NCBI GenBank assembly: GCA_964343305.1
Contig: CAYFJO010000329.1
Location: 1-12,188, forward strand
Source: CAYFJO01 sp964343305
GTDB lineage: Bacteria > Planctomycetota > Planctomycetia > Pirellulales > Pirellulaceae
DNA length: 12,188 nucleotides
Direction: 5' to 3'
The notes below the pieces were generated by a model. It was given only the letters and a program-made list of their open reading frames with translations, made no database searches and had not been told where the DNA came from. Shown piece by piece: positions 5,539 through 12,188 of the stretch. How positions within the stretch are numbered: position 1 is the first letter of the stretch; the number at the start of each line of letters is the position of its first letter. The translations under genes and the position numbers were made by a program.

Positions 5539-5847
5539 ATGACGCTTGAAGATGCCCATGACTTGATGCCGGCGGAGATCGCTGCATCCATTCCCCCGCT
5601 CTACTGCACGGAGAAGGACAAGAATCCCGTCGTCCACGTAAAATGGTTCACACCCGACTCCAATTGGACGTGGTACATCACTGAATTTGATCCAGAACAA
5701 CGCTTATGCTTTGGCCTGGTCGATGGATTTGAACGCGAGCTCGGATACTTTTCGCTGGATGAGGTTAAGGAGATTCGCGGTCCGCTCGGATTAGCCGTTG
5801 AGCGTGATCTGTATTGGCAACCCAAAGCACTATCAGAATGTGAATAA
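5539..5847 (+). CDS. DUF2958 protein, 102 aa
   Basis: The sequence carries the DUF2958 hallmarks in order: PPLYCTEKDKNPVVHVKWFTP, then WTWYITEFDPEQRLCFGLVDG, then ELGYFSLDEVKEIRG, and ERDLYW near the end. Family members are short proteins of unknown function, found mainly on plasmids, integrative elements and phages. The length is normal for the family. The start at 5539 has the SD-like AAGGG and lies 12 bases after the preceding stop, so both genes probably share one transcript that ends at the terminator that follows. Its presence supports reading 1.4-6.7 kb as element-derived. Confidence 0.85.
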   Translation: MTLEDAHDLMPAEIAASIPPLYCTEKDKNPVVHVKWFTPDSNWTWYITEFDPEQRLCFGLVDGFERELGYFSLDEVKEIRGPLGLAVERDLYWQPKALSECE

Positions 5848-5855
5848 CACTCAAA

Positions 5856-5886
5856 ACCACCGTTTGAAAAGCGGTGGTCTTTTTTT
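5856..5886 (+). terminator. Intrinsic terminator after DUF2958
   Basis: ACCACCG (5856-5862) and CGGTGGT (5872-5878) form a perfect 7-bp stem with a 9-nt loop. C and seven T follow (5880-5886). It begins eight bases after the DUF2958 stop, so it closes that operon cleanly. Confidence 0.9.
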
Positions 5887-5911
5887 ATTCTTCGGTAATA
5901 ATAGGAGTGCA

Positions 5912-5950
5912 AACGCCGTTCTTGGCTGAGGCGTTGTGCCGTAACCTATC
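5912..5950 (+). promoter_or_regulatory. Promoter and inverted repeat before the DUF5678-like/retropepsin pair
   Basis: TTGGCT (5922-5927) and CCTATC (5945-5950) stand 17 bp apart, a weak but well-spaced promoter. AACGCC (5912-5917) and GGCGTT (5930-5935) form an inverted repeat that straddles the -35, as a repressor site would. The evidence is suggestive only. Confidence 0.35.
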
Positions 5951-5978
5951 CCCTGCCGTCACAAAAAGGTGTTACCAA

Positions 5979-6248
5979 ATGGCCAGCGATGAAATTACGG
6001 TGAACACAAAAACCGAATACCAACGTAACCGCGAAAAGTTGCTGACACCCAACGTCATGCAACAAAACCAAGGACGGTGGTTGGCGATCAGCCAGGACGG
6101 CACACGTATTGTTGCCAGTTGTCCGACCACAGACAAACTAGAGCAATGCGTCGAAGATGCGGGCGAGAGTTTGGGCACGGTCCATCTAAAATGGATTCCT
6201 GCCGATGATGTCGACATGCCAACCGGCGCCGTCGAGCTTGAGATTTGA
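5979..6248 (+). CDS. DUF5678-like small protein, 89 aa
   Basis: The ATG at 5979 follows the SD AAAGGTG. The frame stays open upstream to 5874, but that part crosses the terminator and promoter and is rejected. The sequence has the order typical of DUF5678: a charged helix (TEYQRNREKLL), GRWLAISQDGTRIVASCPT (the G-K/R-W-x-A and V-V-A strands), a helix with TTDKLEQCVEDAGE, then VHLKWIPADDV. Members are small proteins of unknown role. Its TGA abuts the GTG of the retropepsin gene with no gap, so the two are translationally coupled. I recall DUF5678-type genes beside aspartic-protease genes in other prokaryotes, though I cannot check that here. A partner, substrate or inhibitor of the protease is the natural hypothesis. 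Confidence 0.65.
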   Translation: MASDEITVNTKTEYQRNREKLLTPNVMQQNQGRWLAISQDGTRIVASCPTTDKLEQCVEDAGESLGTVHLKWIPADDVDMPTGAVELEI

Positions 6249-6737
6249 GTGAGTCTTACTCTTCCCTACGATTCTCGCCCGGTCGCCAAACCAACGCCAC
6301 CAACACTGCCATCGGGTCAAAGTATCCGATGGCGTTCTTTTGTGTCACTCCACATCGAGGGCGATTCGGGCGGCGCCACAATTGACGACGTGCTGATTGA
6401 TACGGGAGCCGTTGACATCACCTTGCGAGCCGATCTGGCCCCGTTGATTGGTGTCACCTTCATTCCGCATCCTAAGCGCGCGAAATGGCAATTCATTTGG
6501 GCAGGTAAAAAACACAAAATCGATTACGGAAAGATCACACTGGAATTAGAAGACGCTTCCGGTGCAAAACTCCACTGGGATGCAGTAGTTGGATTCGTTA
6601 AAGCACCGATTCCCTACAGCGGCTTTCCGGGCCAATCTGGTTTCTTGGAGTTTCTCAACGCCACATTCGACGGCCCAAACAAGAACCTAATCCTTGATCC
6701 AACACCAGCGTTTCCGGGGATGTTCATTCCCCAGTAG
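6249..6737 (+). CDS. Retropepsin-like aspartic protease, 162 aa
   Basis: Residues 46-58 read DDVLIDTGAVDIT, the aspartic-protease signature, with catalytic D51 in the DTGA loop. It is followed by a beta-rich body: WAGKKHKIDYGKITLELE, then HWDAVVGFV, then GFPGQSGFLEFLNATFDG and NLIL. This is the psi-loop and G-x-x-G-F-L-x-F-F/L pattern of single-domain retropepsins, which dimerise to build one active site. The size is normal for a bacterial family member. No signal peptide or membrane span is present, so it should be cytoplasmic. GTG at 6249 directly follows the stop of the DUF5678-like gene, and there is no good SD of its own, which supports coupling. It converges on the HET gene with only nine bases between. 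The natural substrate is unknown. Confidence 0.85.
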   Translation: MSLTLPYDSRPVAKPTPPTLPSGQSIRWRSFVSLHIEGDSGGATIDDVLIDTGAVDITLRADLAPLIGVTFIPHPKRAKWQFIWAGKKHKIDYGKITLELEDASGAKLHWDAVVGFVKAPIPYSGFPGQSGFLEFLNATFDGPNKNLILDPTPAFPGMFIPQ

Positions 6738-6746
6738 GGATCGACG

Positions 6747-7526
6747 TCAACTATCAGCCGATTTCATTGCGGTTCGAATTGTCTCGAATAACCGCGCCGA
6801 CTCACGTCCCGCCATCGCGCACATCGCTTGGTATGCCGAACGCTCTAGGTAGCTACCTAGTCGCCAGTCGAGGATAAGATTCTCGAGTCTGTCGAGTCGT
6901 GGATGGAGTTCCTTCAGATCGAAGGCATCGTATCCCGTTGTCTTCTTGTACCTATGGATGGCAAATCCGACATGGTTGAGAAGCTCTTCAGCCGTCACCA
7001 CCACATCATTATTACCTTCCGCCACGATGCGAACATCGCGGCCGTTGACCAGCTCTTGGTAGGTCCACACCCGGGTGAGCCAATCGTCATTCTCAAACGT
7101 CAGTAGCGCATGCACATCCACCTTTCACAGTCTTCTGATTTGCTCCAACAGCACAGAGCACTGCGCCGATAATGCGACCACTACTGTCGATGCCTGCGCG
7201 TAGATCGCGCCCATCTGACTCAGGCACACACTTCGCGCCGGCTCTTCGAGCGGCACGCACAAGGCATCCACCCAGAGTGCCGTCGGCTGCTCGTTGCGAA
7301 CCGCCGCCTCGGCGGCGCCCACCGTTCGGGAAGACATTGTCTTCCGATCGTTAAGCGGGTGCTCGACCGTTTCCGTTCCCCATGCATAGGAAACGCATGT
7401 GTACTTCGGGGGAGCTGGTGCTGTGTGCCCGAGGGTCTCGGTCAGGATCCAGCGCGATCCGAGCAGTTTGATTGAGAACTGGTTGGCCGGAGTCGAGGTG
7501 GTCGTCGGTACGAGGAGTCGTAGCAT
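6747..7526 (-). pseudogene. HET-domain gene with one in-frame TGA
   Basis: The upstream part carries YTCVSYAWGTETVEHPL and LWVDALCVPLEEPARSVCLS followed by QMGAIYAQASTVVVAL. This is the HET pattern of Y-x-x-L/V-S-Y-x-W-G, l-W-i-D-a-l-C-i, then Q-M-x-x-I-Y. A TGA at 7125-7127 follows, and the same frame continues with LLTFENDDWLTRVWTYQELV, the expected next HET motif (W-x-x-R-V-W-x-x-Q-E). The two pieces are in the same frame with no shift. HET is a TIR-like domain best known from fungal heterokaryon incompatibility, and bacterial members sit in conflict-type contexts. The start is taken at the ATG 7524-7526, where the typical M-x-R-L-L begins; the frame stays open to 7592. Without readthrough the product lacks the last motif. 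A GTG (7119-7121) lies one codon after the stop with AAAGG nearby, so reinitiation is possible. The full frame is about 258 residues. Confidence 0.8.
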
Positions 7527-7592
7527 GTTGTCAGAAGAACAGAACCTTTCCTTGCCATTTCTTCGCCTAACTATACGGAACATGCCTATCAA

Positions 7593-7777
7593 TCGTCGAT
7601 GCCGCCGCGTCCATTTCGTGTCAGGAAACTGTCAGGAAACTCCTTCTCAACGATGCATTGGACGGTAAAATATGCACGTGAAGTGACAGGAAAATACGGC
7701 ATTCACACGGACTGCGTGAATTCAGGTTCTAGAGACGGGGCACCACACAATTCCCTAATGGCCATCGATTAATTTCA
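7593..7777. repeat. Intergenic stretch with an 11-bp tandem repeat and weak hairpin
   Basis: TGTCAGGAAAC is repeated head to tail at 7619-7640, and a degenerate third copy, TGACAGGAAAA, lies at 7684-7694. ATTCAC (7701-7706) and GTGAAT (7716-7721) form an imperfect hairpin with only a short T-rich stretch after it on the minus strand. It could weakly terminate the large TPR gene. No gene is seen. Confidence 0.45.
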
Positions 7778-10700
7778 TCACTTCTTCATCAGCAAACTTT
7801 GCAAATTCGAGAAGTAGGCTTTGGTTAACGGGTGATCATGTCCGAGCGTTTGCTGGCAAATTGAGACTGCTCGGGTGAGTAGCGGCTCAGCTTCCGTGAT
7901 TCGATTGGTCAAAAAGCGCAATGTTGATAGTCCGTGTAGATCCTTAGCCGTATTTGGATGGTCAGGACCTAGCGACGCTTCATTGATCTCTAATGCGCGG
8001 CGATAATGTTTCTCAGATTCTTCATACCGTTTGATGGTCATCAACAACGCAGCGAGGTTGTTCAAGATACTCGCCACATCTGGATGATCATTTCCTAGCA
8101 TCGACTCGTTCACTGCCAATGCACGATGGTATAGCTGTTCAGCTTCGTCATGACACCCGAGTTCCCGGCAAAGAACTGCCAAGGCGTTTAAGTCGCTCGC
8201 GACTTGAGGATGCTCGGAGCCAAACGAACTTTCGGATATTGACAGCGCCTGTCGAAACAACGGTTCGGCCTCTGCGTGTCGTTTTGTTCGACGAAGCACT
8301 TCGGCCAAATTGTGCATCCGCCGTGCAACAGTTGGGTGATCGGCGCCGAACAACGATTCGTCGATTTCCAATGCTTGACGACAATATGGCTCTGCTTCCG
8401 AAACGCGACCCATTTGAATCAACAACGTACCTAAACTATCTAAGACGTTGGAAACATCGGAATGTTGAGAACCAAAGGCAGCTTCCATAATCGCTAAAGC
8501 CCGATGGTACATCGTCTCGGCCTCGGACATCCGCCCCGTTTTTTGTAATTGATCTGCGAAGTTGGCCAAAAGCACTGCAACTTCCGGGTGCTCATTTCCG
8601 AAAGTGGTTTCGCTGATCGTCAATGCACGCTGGTACATAGGCTCGGCTTCGGCAAAACGCCCCGTATCTCTAAGCACTCCGGCGAGATTAGTGAGCGCCT
8701 TTGAGACGGTTGGATGATCAGGACCAAACGATGTCTCATTGATTTGAAGAGCGCGCCTAAACAGCGGCTCGGCATCAGAATGACGACCAGTCTTTTCAAT
8801 CAAGGCGGCAAAATTGTTCAAGCGATTTGCCACTTCTGGATGATCTGGACCAAATGCAGTTTCCGTGATCGAAAGAGCACGCCGAAGCAGCGGCTCTGCA
8901 TCAGAAATCCGATTCGTAGCCAGCAGATGAGTTGCCAAATTGTTCAATCGAAGTGCCACCTTTGGATGTTCCATTCCAAAGCAGACTTCATCGATTGCCA
9001 GCGCGCGGCGGTGGAGAGGTTCGGCTTCAACATGCTTATCCGTCTTGAATAACAGCCCAGCAAGATTACTAACGTTCGTAGCAATTTCTGGGTGGTTGGT
9101 TCCAAATATGGATTCATTGATCGCTAACGCCCGATGGTACATTGACTCTGCTTCGGAATATCGGTTCGTGTCTTCGAGGAGACCAGCAAGGTTGTTAAGT
9201 AATTTGGCTTCCATTGTTTTGTCTGACACAGCTGCGGTCTGTATAATCGCCAAGGCAAGTCGATAGTTCGTTTCGGCTTCGGCATATTGACCTGTTTCTT
9301 CTAGCAGACCTGCCAACATATTGAGTCCGGATGCTACACCGGGATGTGTAGCGCCGAACGACCGCTTGTCAATCTCAACGGCTCGACGACATAGGGGCTC
9401 AGCATCGGAGTGCTTGCCGATGCGTCGGAGCAGCAGCGTGAGGCTGTTCAGAATTGTTGCGACACGGGGGTGATCAACCCCCTCGTTGCTCTCAACAATC
9501 GCCAACACTCGACGAAGCAATGATTCAGCGGCCTCGAATTCGACCGATTCAATCAGAAACCACGACACATCAATCATCCGTTCAATCAACTCGGAAGTTT
9601 CGCCGACATTCGCTTGGAGTTTGTCAACTGCGATCGTGTATTCGTGAGCCAGGTCGTATTTATCCGCAACCTGACGCCAATATCCATGTAGTTCGTGGCG
9701 CGTTGATTCGTGATTCAGTTCGAAAAATACTTTCAGATCAACTAGGCAATTCTTTAATCGATCTAATTCGCCTGCGCTCGCAAGTTGCCACGGAAGCTCG
9801 TCAACTTTTCGGCGACTCGTCTCCTGCGGCTCGAAATACTCGGCCAACCGTATGTGTGCGTCGTTCCGCTCGACGTCAGTTTGCATGTATCGTTTCTCGA
9901 TCGTTTGTCGAAGGTAATCGTGTGTGAAACCAAGTAGTCCTGACCGGTCAATGAGCAATTGGTCGGCGGCGAACCGTAGATTTGCCCAATGTGCCCACGG
10001 CATCGGTTCGCCATTCCTACCTAACAAATCCAGTAGTTCGACTTCGCTTAACCCCCGTCGCGAAGCCCAAATCAACGACATGGAATCGGCAACCAGATTG
10101 GGGCGCTCGCGTTCGTAGTCATTTTCGTAACGATCGATAATTTTCTCAAAAAGCGCGGGAATGTCTTTTGCTTCAAGGTAGTCACGGATTTGATCTTCGA
10201 GCCGTTCGTGAGAACCGACAATGCACAACTCGTCCAACAATGTTTTTAGGTAAAGCGGATTGCTGGTTTGTGTGGCAGTTGCGAGTTGTTCGATCTGATT
10301 TTCTCGCAATGATCGTGTCAATGTACCGAGGTATGCGGAAACGAACTCTTGGCGTTCTTCAAGGGAAAGAGGTTCAACGGTCATCGTCGACCAACCACGC
10401 GCCGTCAAATTATCCATCGATCGGCCCGGTAGTGTTGTAACAATGAGACGAACGTTTTCTGGAAAACTTGTCGGTAACCAACCTAAATCTAGCACGTCGT
10501 CGTGATCGCCAAGTTGATTGAGAGCATCCAATGCCAGTACCACACGACCATGAACGCCGGCCATACGTAGCCAATTTGGAAACGCGGTTCGCAACTCATT
10601 AGGTTGGTCGGGAATCTCTTCTTCGATTTCAAAATGTCGCTTTATTTCGCCAAGCACACGGCGCAACATCGTCGTTACATCGGTACTGTGGGCTGTTGCT

Positions 10701-11578
10701 CCGATATGATGCGTCAACACCAATGCGTTGGGCTCGTTGTTTCTACAACGAACTGCCCAATTGGCCAGCAGTGCACTTTTTCCCGCGCCAGAATCTCCCA
10801 GCACGATCAACGGTGGATCTTTGCTGGCAACATGGTCGTCGAGACGCTGGAAGTAATCGTTCCGGCCAATGTACGTGCCTACGCGACTCTGGCCAAATGC
10901 GTCATGCTCCGCCGAATCTTGATCCAGCGAACTCAGTCGAGACTCAGCAGGAAACTCCTTCTCGATCGCCGACGTTAGGTCTTCCAAAACCCACTGGCCG
11001 AGTGCATGCGGATCAGGATAGTTGTCGTGCCAGTTAACATCGCTATCACGAATTCGTGACTTCAAGTCGTGAAGTTTCGCAATCGCATCTGCATCCGTTT
11101 CAACAAAACCATCTTGTTTGCCCGCTTGATCGATATAGCCCGGATCGCGGAAGTAAACAAATGCACTCGTAGCATGATCAGGATTGTTTAAAACACCGTG
11201 TAAGATCTCCAACTCAGTCACCGAGCACTTGCGATGGTCGTTCAGCCAGGGTTCTTTCTCGATTAAATCATTAGAAAGATCTTCAGGAATCCAACCATAT
11301 CTCTCACCAAGCAGTCCGAGTAAGAAAGGACGACAATTGTCGATTTCACGTAGACAAATTGGGAGCACAGCTCCCTCTGCAACTTGTTCATCGGTGATGC
11401 CCCAACGAAGATCGATGGCTGTCCAGGCCACGCCGCGTTGCTCGCAGAACTTTCGCAGCTTTGGAAAGACGTGGCGAACCAGTTCATCCCGCTCCGCCTG
11501 CATATCGGCAAACGTCGAGGAAACGAATACTCGTACAACACGTTGTGAATTTGAAGCAGATTCTATTTGTGTGTTCAA
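7778..11578 (-). CDS. DUF4062-NTPase-TPR STAND-type protein, 1266 aa
   Basis: Residues 15-150 are DUF4062 (VRVFVSSTFADMQAERDE, DLRWGITDEQ, CRPFLLGLLGERYGW, SVTELEILHGVL). Residues 255-500 are a P-loop NTPase of the STAND/NACHT class: Walker A GDSGAGKS at 261-268, Walker B VVLALDALNQL with D351, RLIVTT at 377, and NPLYLKTLLDEL at 440, followed by a helical segment to about 680. Residues 684-1266 are fourteen 42-residue kinesin-light-chain-type TPR units (A-E-P-L-x-R-R-A-L ... F-G-x-D-H-P ... L-N-N-L-A). The start is a TTG with the strong SD TAAGGA eight bases before it; no ATG lies near the domain edge. Animal nephrocystin-3 has the same domain order. In bacteria such proteins are thought to sense a ligand through the repeats and oligomerise on NTP binding, often in antiviral defence. 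Which effector acts here is unknown; DUF4062 is the candidate. No membrane span or signal peptide is present. All key residues are intact. Confidence 0.92.
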   Translation of the reverse strand: MNTQIESASNSQRVVRVFVSSTFADMQAERDELVRHVFPKLRKFCEQRGVAWTAIDLRWGITDEQVAEGAVLPICLREIDNCRPFLLGLLGERYGWIPEDLSNDLIEKEPWLNDHRKCSVTELEILHGVLNNPDHATSAFVYFRDPGYIDQAGKQDGFVETDADAIAKLHDLKSRIRDSDVNWHDNYPDPHALGQWVLEDLTSAIEKEFPAESRLSSLDQDSAEHDAFGQSRVGTYIGRNDYFQRLDDHVASKDPPLIVLGDSGAGKSALLANWAVRCRNNEPNALVLTHHIGATAHSTDVTTMLRRVLGEIKRHFEIEEEIPDQPNELRTAFPNWLRMAGVHGRVVLALDALNQLGDHDDVLDLGWLPTSFPENVRLIVTTLPGRSMDNLTARGWSTMTVEPLSLEERQEFVSAYLGTLTRSLRENQIEQLATATQTSNPLYLKTLLDELCIVGSHERLEDQIRDYLEAKDIPALFEKIIDRYENDYERERPNLVADSMSLIWASRRGLSEVELLDLLGRNGEPMPWAHWANLRFAADQLLIDRSGLLGFTHDYLRQTIEKRYMQTDVERNDAHIRLAEYFEPQETSRRKVDELPWQLASAGELDRLKNCLVDLKVFFELNHESTRHELHGYWRQVADKYDLAHEYTIAVDKLQANVGETSELIERMIDVSWFLIESVEFEAAESLLRRVLAIVESNEGVDHPRVATILNSLTLLLRRIGKHSDAEPLCRRAVEIDKRSFGATHPGVASGLNMLAGLLEETGQYAEAETNYRLALAIIQTAAVSDKTMEAKLLNNLAGLLEDTNRYSEAESMYHRALAINESIFGTNHPEIATNVSNLAGLLFKTDKHVEAEPLHRRALAIDEVCFGMEHPKVALRLNNLATHLLATNRISDAEPLLRRALSITETAFGPDHPEVANRLNNFAALIEKTGRHSDAEPLFRRALQINETSFGPDHPTVSKALTNLAGVLRDTGRFAEAEPMYQRALTISETTFGNEHPEVAVLLANFADQLQKTGRMSEAETMYHRALAIMEAAFGSQHSDVSNVLDSLGTLLIQMGRVSEAEPYCRQALEIDESLFGADHPTVARRMHNLAEVLRRTKRHAEAEPLFRQALSISESSFGSEHPQVASDLNALAVLCRELGCHDEAEQLYHRALAVNESMLGNDHPDVASILNNLAALLMTIKRYEESEKHYRRALEINEASLGPDHPNTAKDLHGLSTLRFLTNRITEAEPLLTRAVSICQQTLGHDHPLTKAYFSNLQSLLMKK
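7781..9529 (-). repeat. Array of fourteen 126-bp TPR-coding repeats
   Basis: From residue 684 to the C-terminus the protein consists of thirteen full 42-residue units and a final partial one of 37 residues, with no insertions or deletions between units. Consensus positions are A-E-P-L-x-x-R-A-L at the start, F-G-x-x-H-P-x-V-A in the middle and L-x-x-T-G-R near the end. The units differ at many positions. The third (IIQTAAVSDKTMEAK) has lost the F-G-x-D-H-P motif. This is an open-ended ligand-binding solenoid, a likely site of unit gain and loss. Confidence 0.9.
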
Positions 11579-11582
11579 GACG

Positions 11583-11595
11583 GACGTCCTTACGA
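11583..11595 (-). promoter_or_regulatory. Ribosome binding site that decides the TTG start of the large gene
   Basis: On the minus strand TAAGGA stands eight bases before the TTG at 11576-11578. This strong SD, together with the DUF4062 motif beginning 14 residues later, fixes the TTG as the start. The rare start codon would keep synthesis of this large NTPase low. Confidence 0.7.
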
Positions 11596-11637
11596 CTCGG
11601 CTCTGGAACGCTCATCAATCATTTCGCATCTTTCTTC

Positions 11638-11666
11638 AGTGTATGCACGTATGAGACACGAAACAA
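11638..11666 (-). promoter_or_regulatory. Promoter candidate for the DUF4062-NTPase-TPR gene
   Basis: On the minus strand TTGTTT (plus 11661-11666) and TACACT (plus 11638-11643) are 17 bp apart. The -10 matches the consensus at four of six positions and the -35 at three. It would give a leader of about 55 bases. Confidence 0.35.
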
Positions 11667-11709
11667 GGAAATGGACCATCTTGCGTGGGATGGATTGATT
11701 TCGAAACAA

Positions 11710-11789
11710 CCATATCGGCGAACGTCAACGAGGTAAGAGAACTTTGTTAGCAACGTGAGACACAGAACTCGCGTTGGCCGCCGATATGG
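11710..11789 (+). ncRNA. Long stem-loop, candidate structured RNA
   Basis: CCATATCGGCG (11710-11720) is a perfect complement of CGCCGATATGG (11779-11789). Within it CAACG (11726-11730) and CGTTG (11772-11776) add a second stem after a small internal loop, leaving a loop of about 40 bases. It lies in a gene-free stretch, and a terminator-like hairpin follows about 100 bases downstream on the plus strand. This pattern would fit a small RNA, or one half of an element. No promoter was identified. Confidence 0.35.
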
Positions 11790-11888
11790 GTCGCAGTTTC
11801 AGTGGTTTGACGTGGACGGCGGAGATGAGTCTTCAAGATGAGAGGTCGAAACAGGCAACCCGTTAGTTGCAGCGCATTAGTTCAGATA

Positions 11889-11917
11889 AAGGTGTGTTGG
11901 TGGCGCCTTCTTTTTTT
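11889..11917 (+). terminator. Intrinsic-terminator-like hairpin in a gene-free region
   Basis: AAGGTG (11889-11894) pairs with CGCCTT (11904-11909), with one T-G wobble and a 9-nt loop. C and seven T follow (11911-11917). No plus-strand protein gene ends here, so it would terminate an unannotated transcript, perhaps one containing the stem-loop at 11710-11789. Confidence 0.45.
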
Positions 11918-12188
11918 CACCCATCGTGACATCAGGAACTGTTGAACTTCCTCATCCCTTCCTTAGATAGTTGATGCCGAAATCGACGTGCACCAGCGAA
12001 CAAAAACATACAACCTGCCAACCGCTTCCGAAATAACACGGTTGATTCGTTCAAAAAATCGTTAATAAGAATCGGCATGTACCGGAATTCTCGGGGGCGA
12101 CCAAACGAAAGTTAATACATGGCGATCGCGTCGCGTCGCGGAATGTGAGTCCATATCCTTTTAACGTTTGACCGCAAATTGGAATTTC
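11918..12188. other. Gene-free right edge
   Basis: No supported gene is present. A GC-rich block of overlapping CGCGT/GCGTCGCG units lies at about 12123-12140. The last 30 bases include TTTGACC, which could be a -35 element of a gene beyond the window. Otherwise I see nothing in it. Confidence 0.4.

Noticed and set aside
5874..5978. N-terminal extension of the DUF5678-like protein
   Set aside because: It begins within the terminator T-run of the previous operon. The ATG at 5979 has a good SD and matches the family's start.
7619..7694. CRISPR-like array
   Set aside because: The units are only 11 bp, two are directly adjacent without spacers, and no cas gene is present.

Overview
The window is bacterial and probably from a planctomycete of the Rhodopirellula/Pirellula type. 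The grounds are moderate GC, many lineage-specific small proteins, HET-domain and DUF4062 genes, weak Shine-Dalgarno (SD) sites on several genes, and a gene-free stretch (987-1312) whose translated strings I associate from memory with Rhodopirellula predicted proteins. The host assignment is an inference.

Layout. 1-687 (minus) is the 5' part of a DUF4062 gene of the STAND/NLR-like class. It has one in-frame TGA, and its 3' end lies outside the window. 688-1411 is a gene-free stretch with a possible decayed coding remnant and a possible dispersed repeat. 1412-6737 is a compact accessory cassette. It holds a 62-aa protein, a truncated DnaG-like zinc-finger/Toprim protein (minus), a coiled-coil protein followed by a 31-residue single-span membrane microprotein, a helical unknown (minus), a coiled-coil protein overlapping a YkgJ-type cysteine-cluster protein, a small zinc-knuckle protein (minus), a small protein with an SSB-like C-terminal tip followed by a DUF2958 protein, and a DUF5678-like protein directly abutting a retropepsin-like aspartic protease. 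6747-7526 (minus) is a HET-domain gene, again with one in-frame TGA. 7778-11578 (minus) is an intact 1266-residue DUF4062-NTPase-TPR protein with fourteen 42-residue repeats. 11579-12188 has no evident protein gene but contains a long inverted repeat and a terminator-like hairpin that may mark a small RNA.

Reading. The primase-like protein, the SSB-tipped protein, DUF2958 and the tiny genes look like the accessory complement of an integrated plasmid or phage-like element. They are flanked by three large conflict/immunity-type genes, two of which are interrupted by a single TGA. The intact one resembles animal nephrocystin-3 and TEP1 in domain order and is the best candidate for a working defence or signalling NTPase. 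Two promoter candidates, before the 62-aa gene and before the SSB-tipped gene, share a 16-bp block and suggest co-regulation within the cassette. The least-described items are the DUF5678-like/retropepsin gene pair, the SSB-tipped small protein and the candidate RNA at the right edge.
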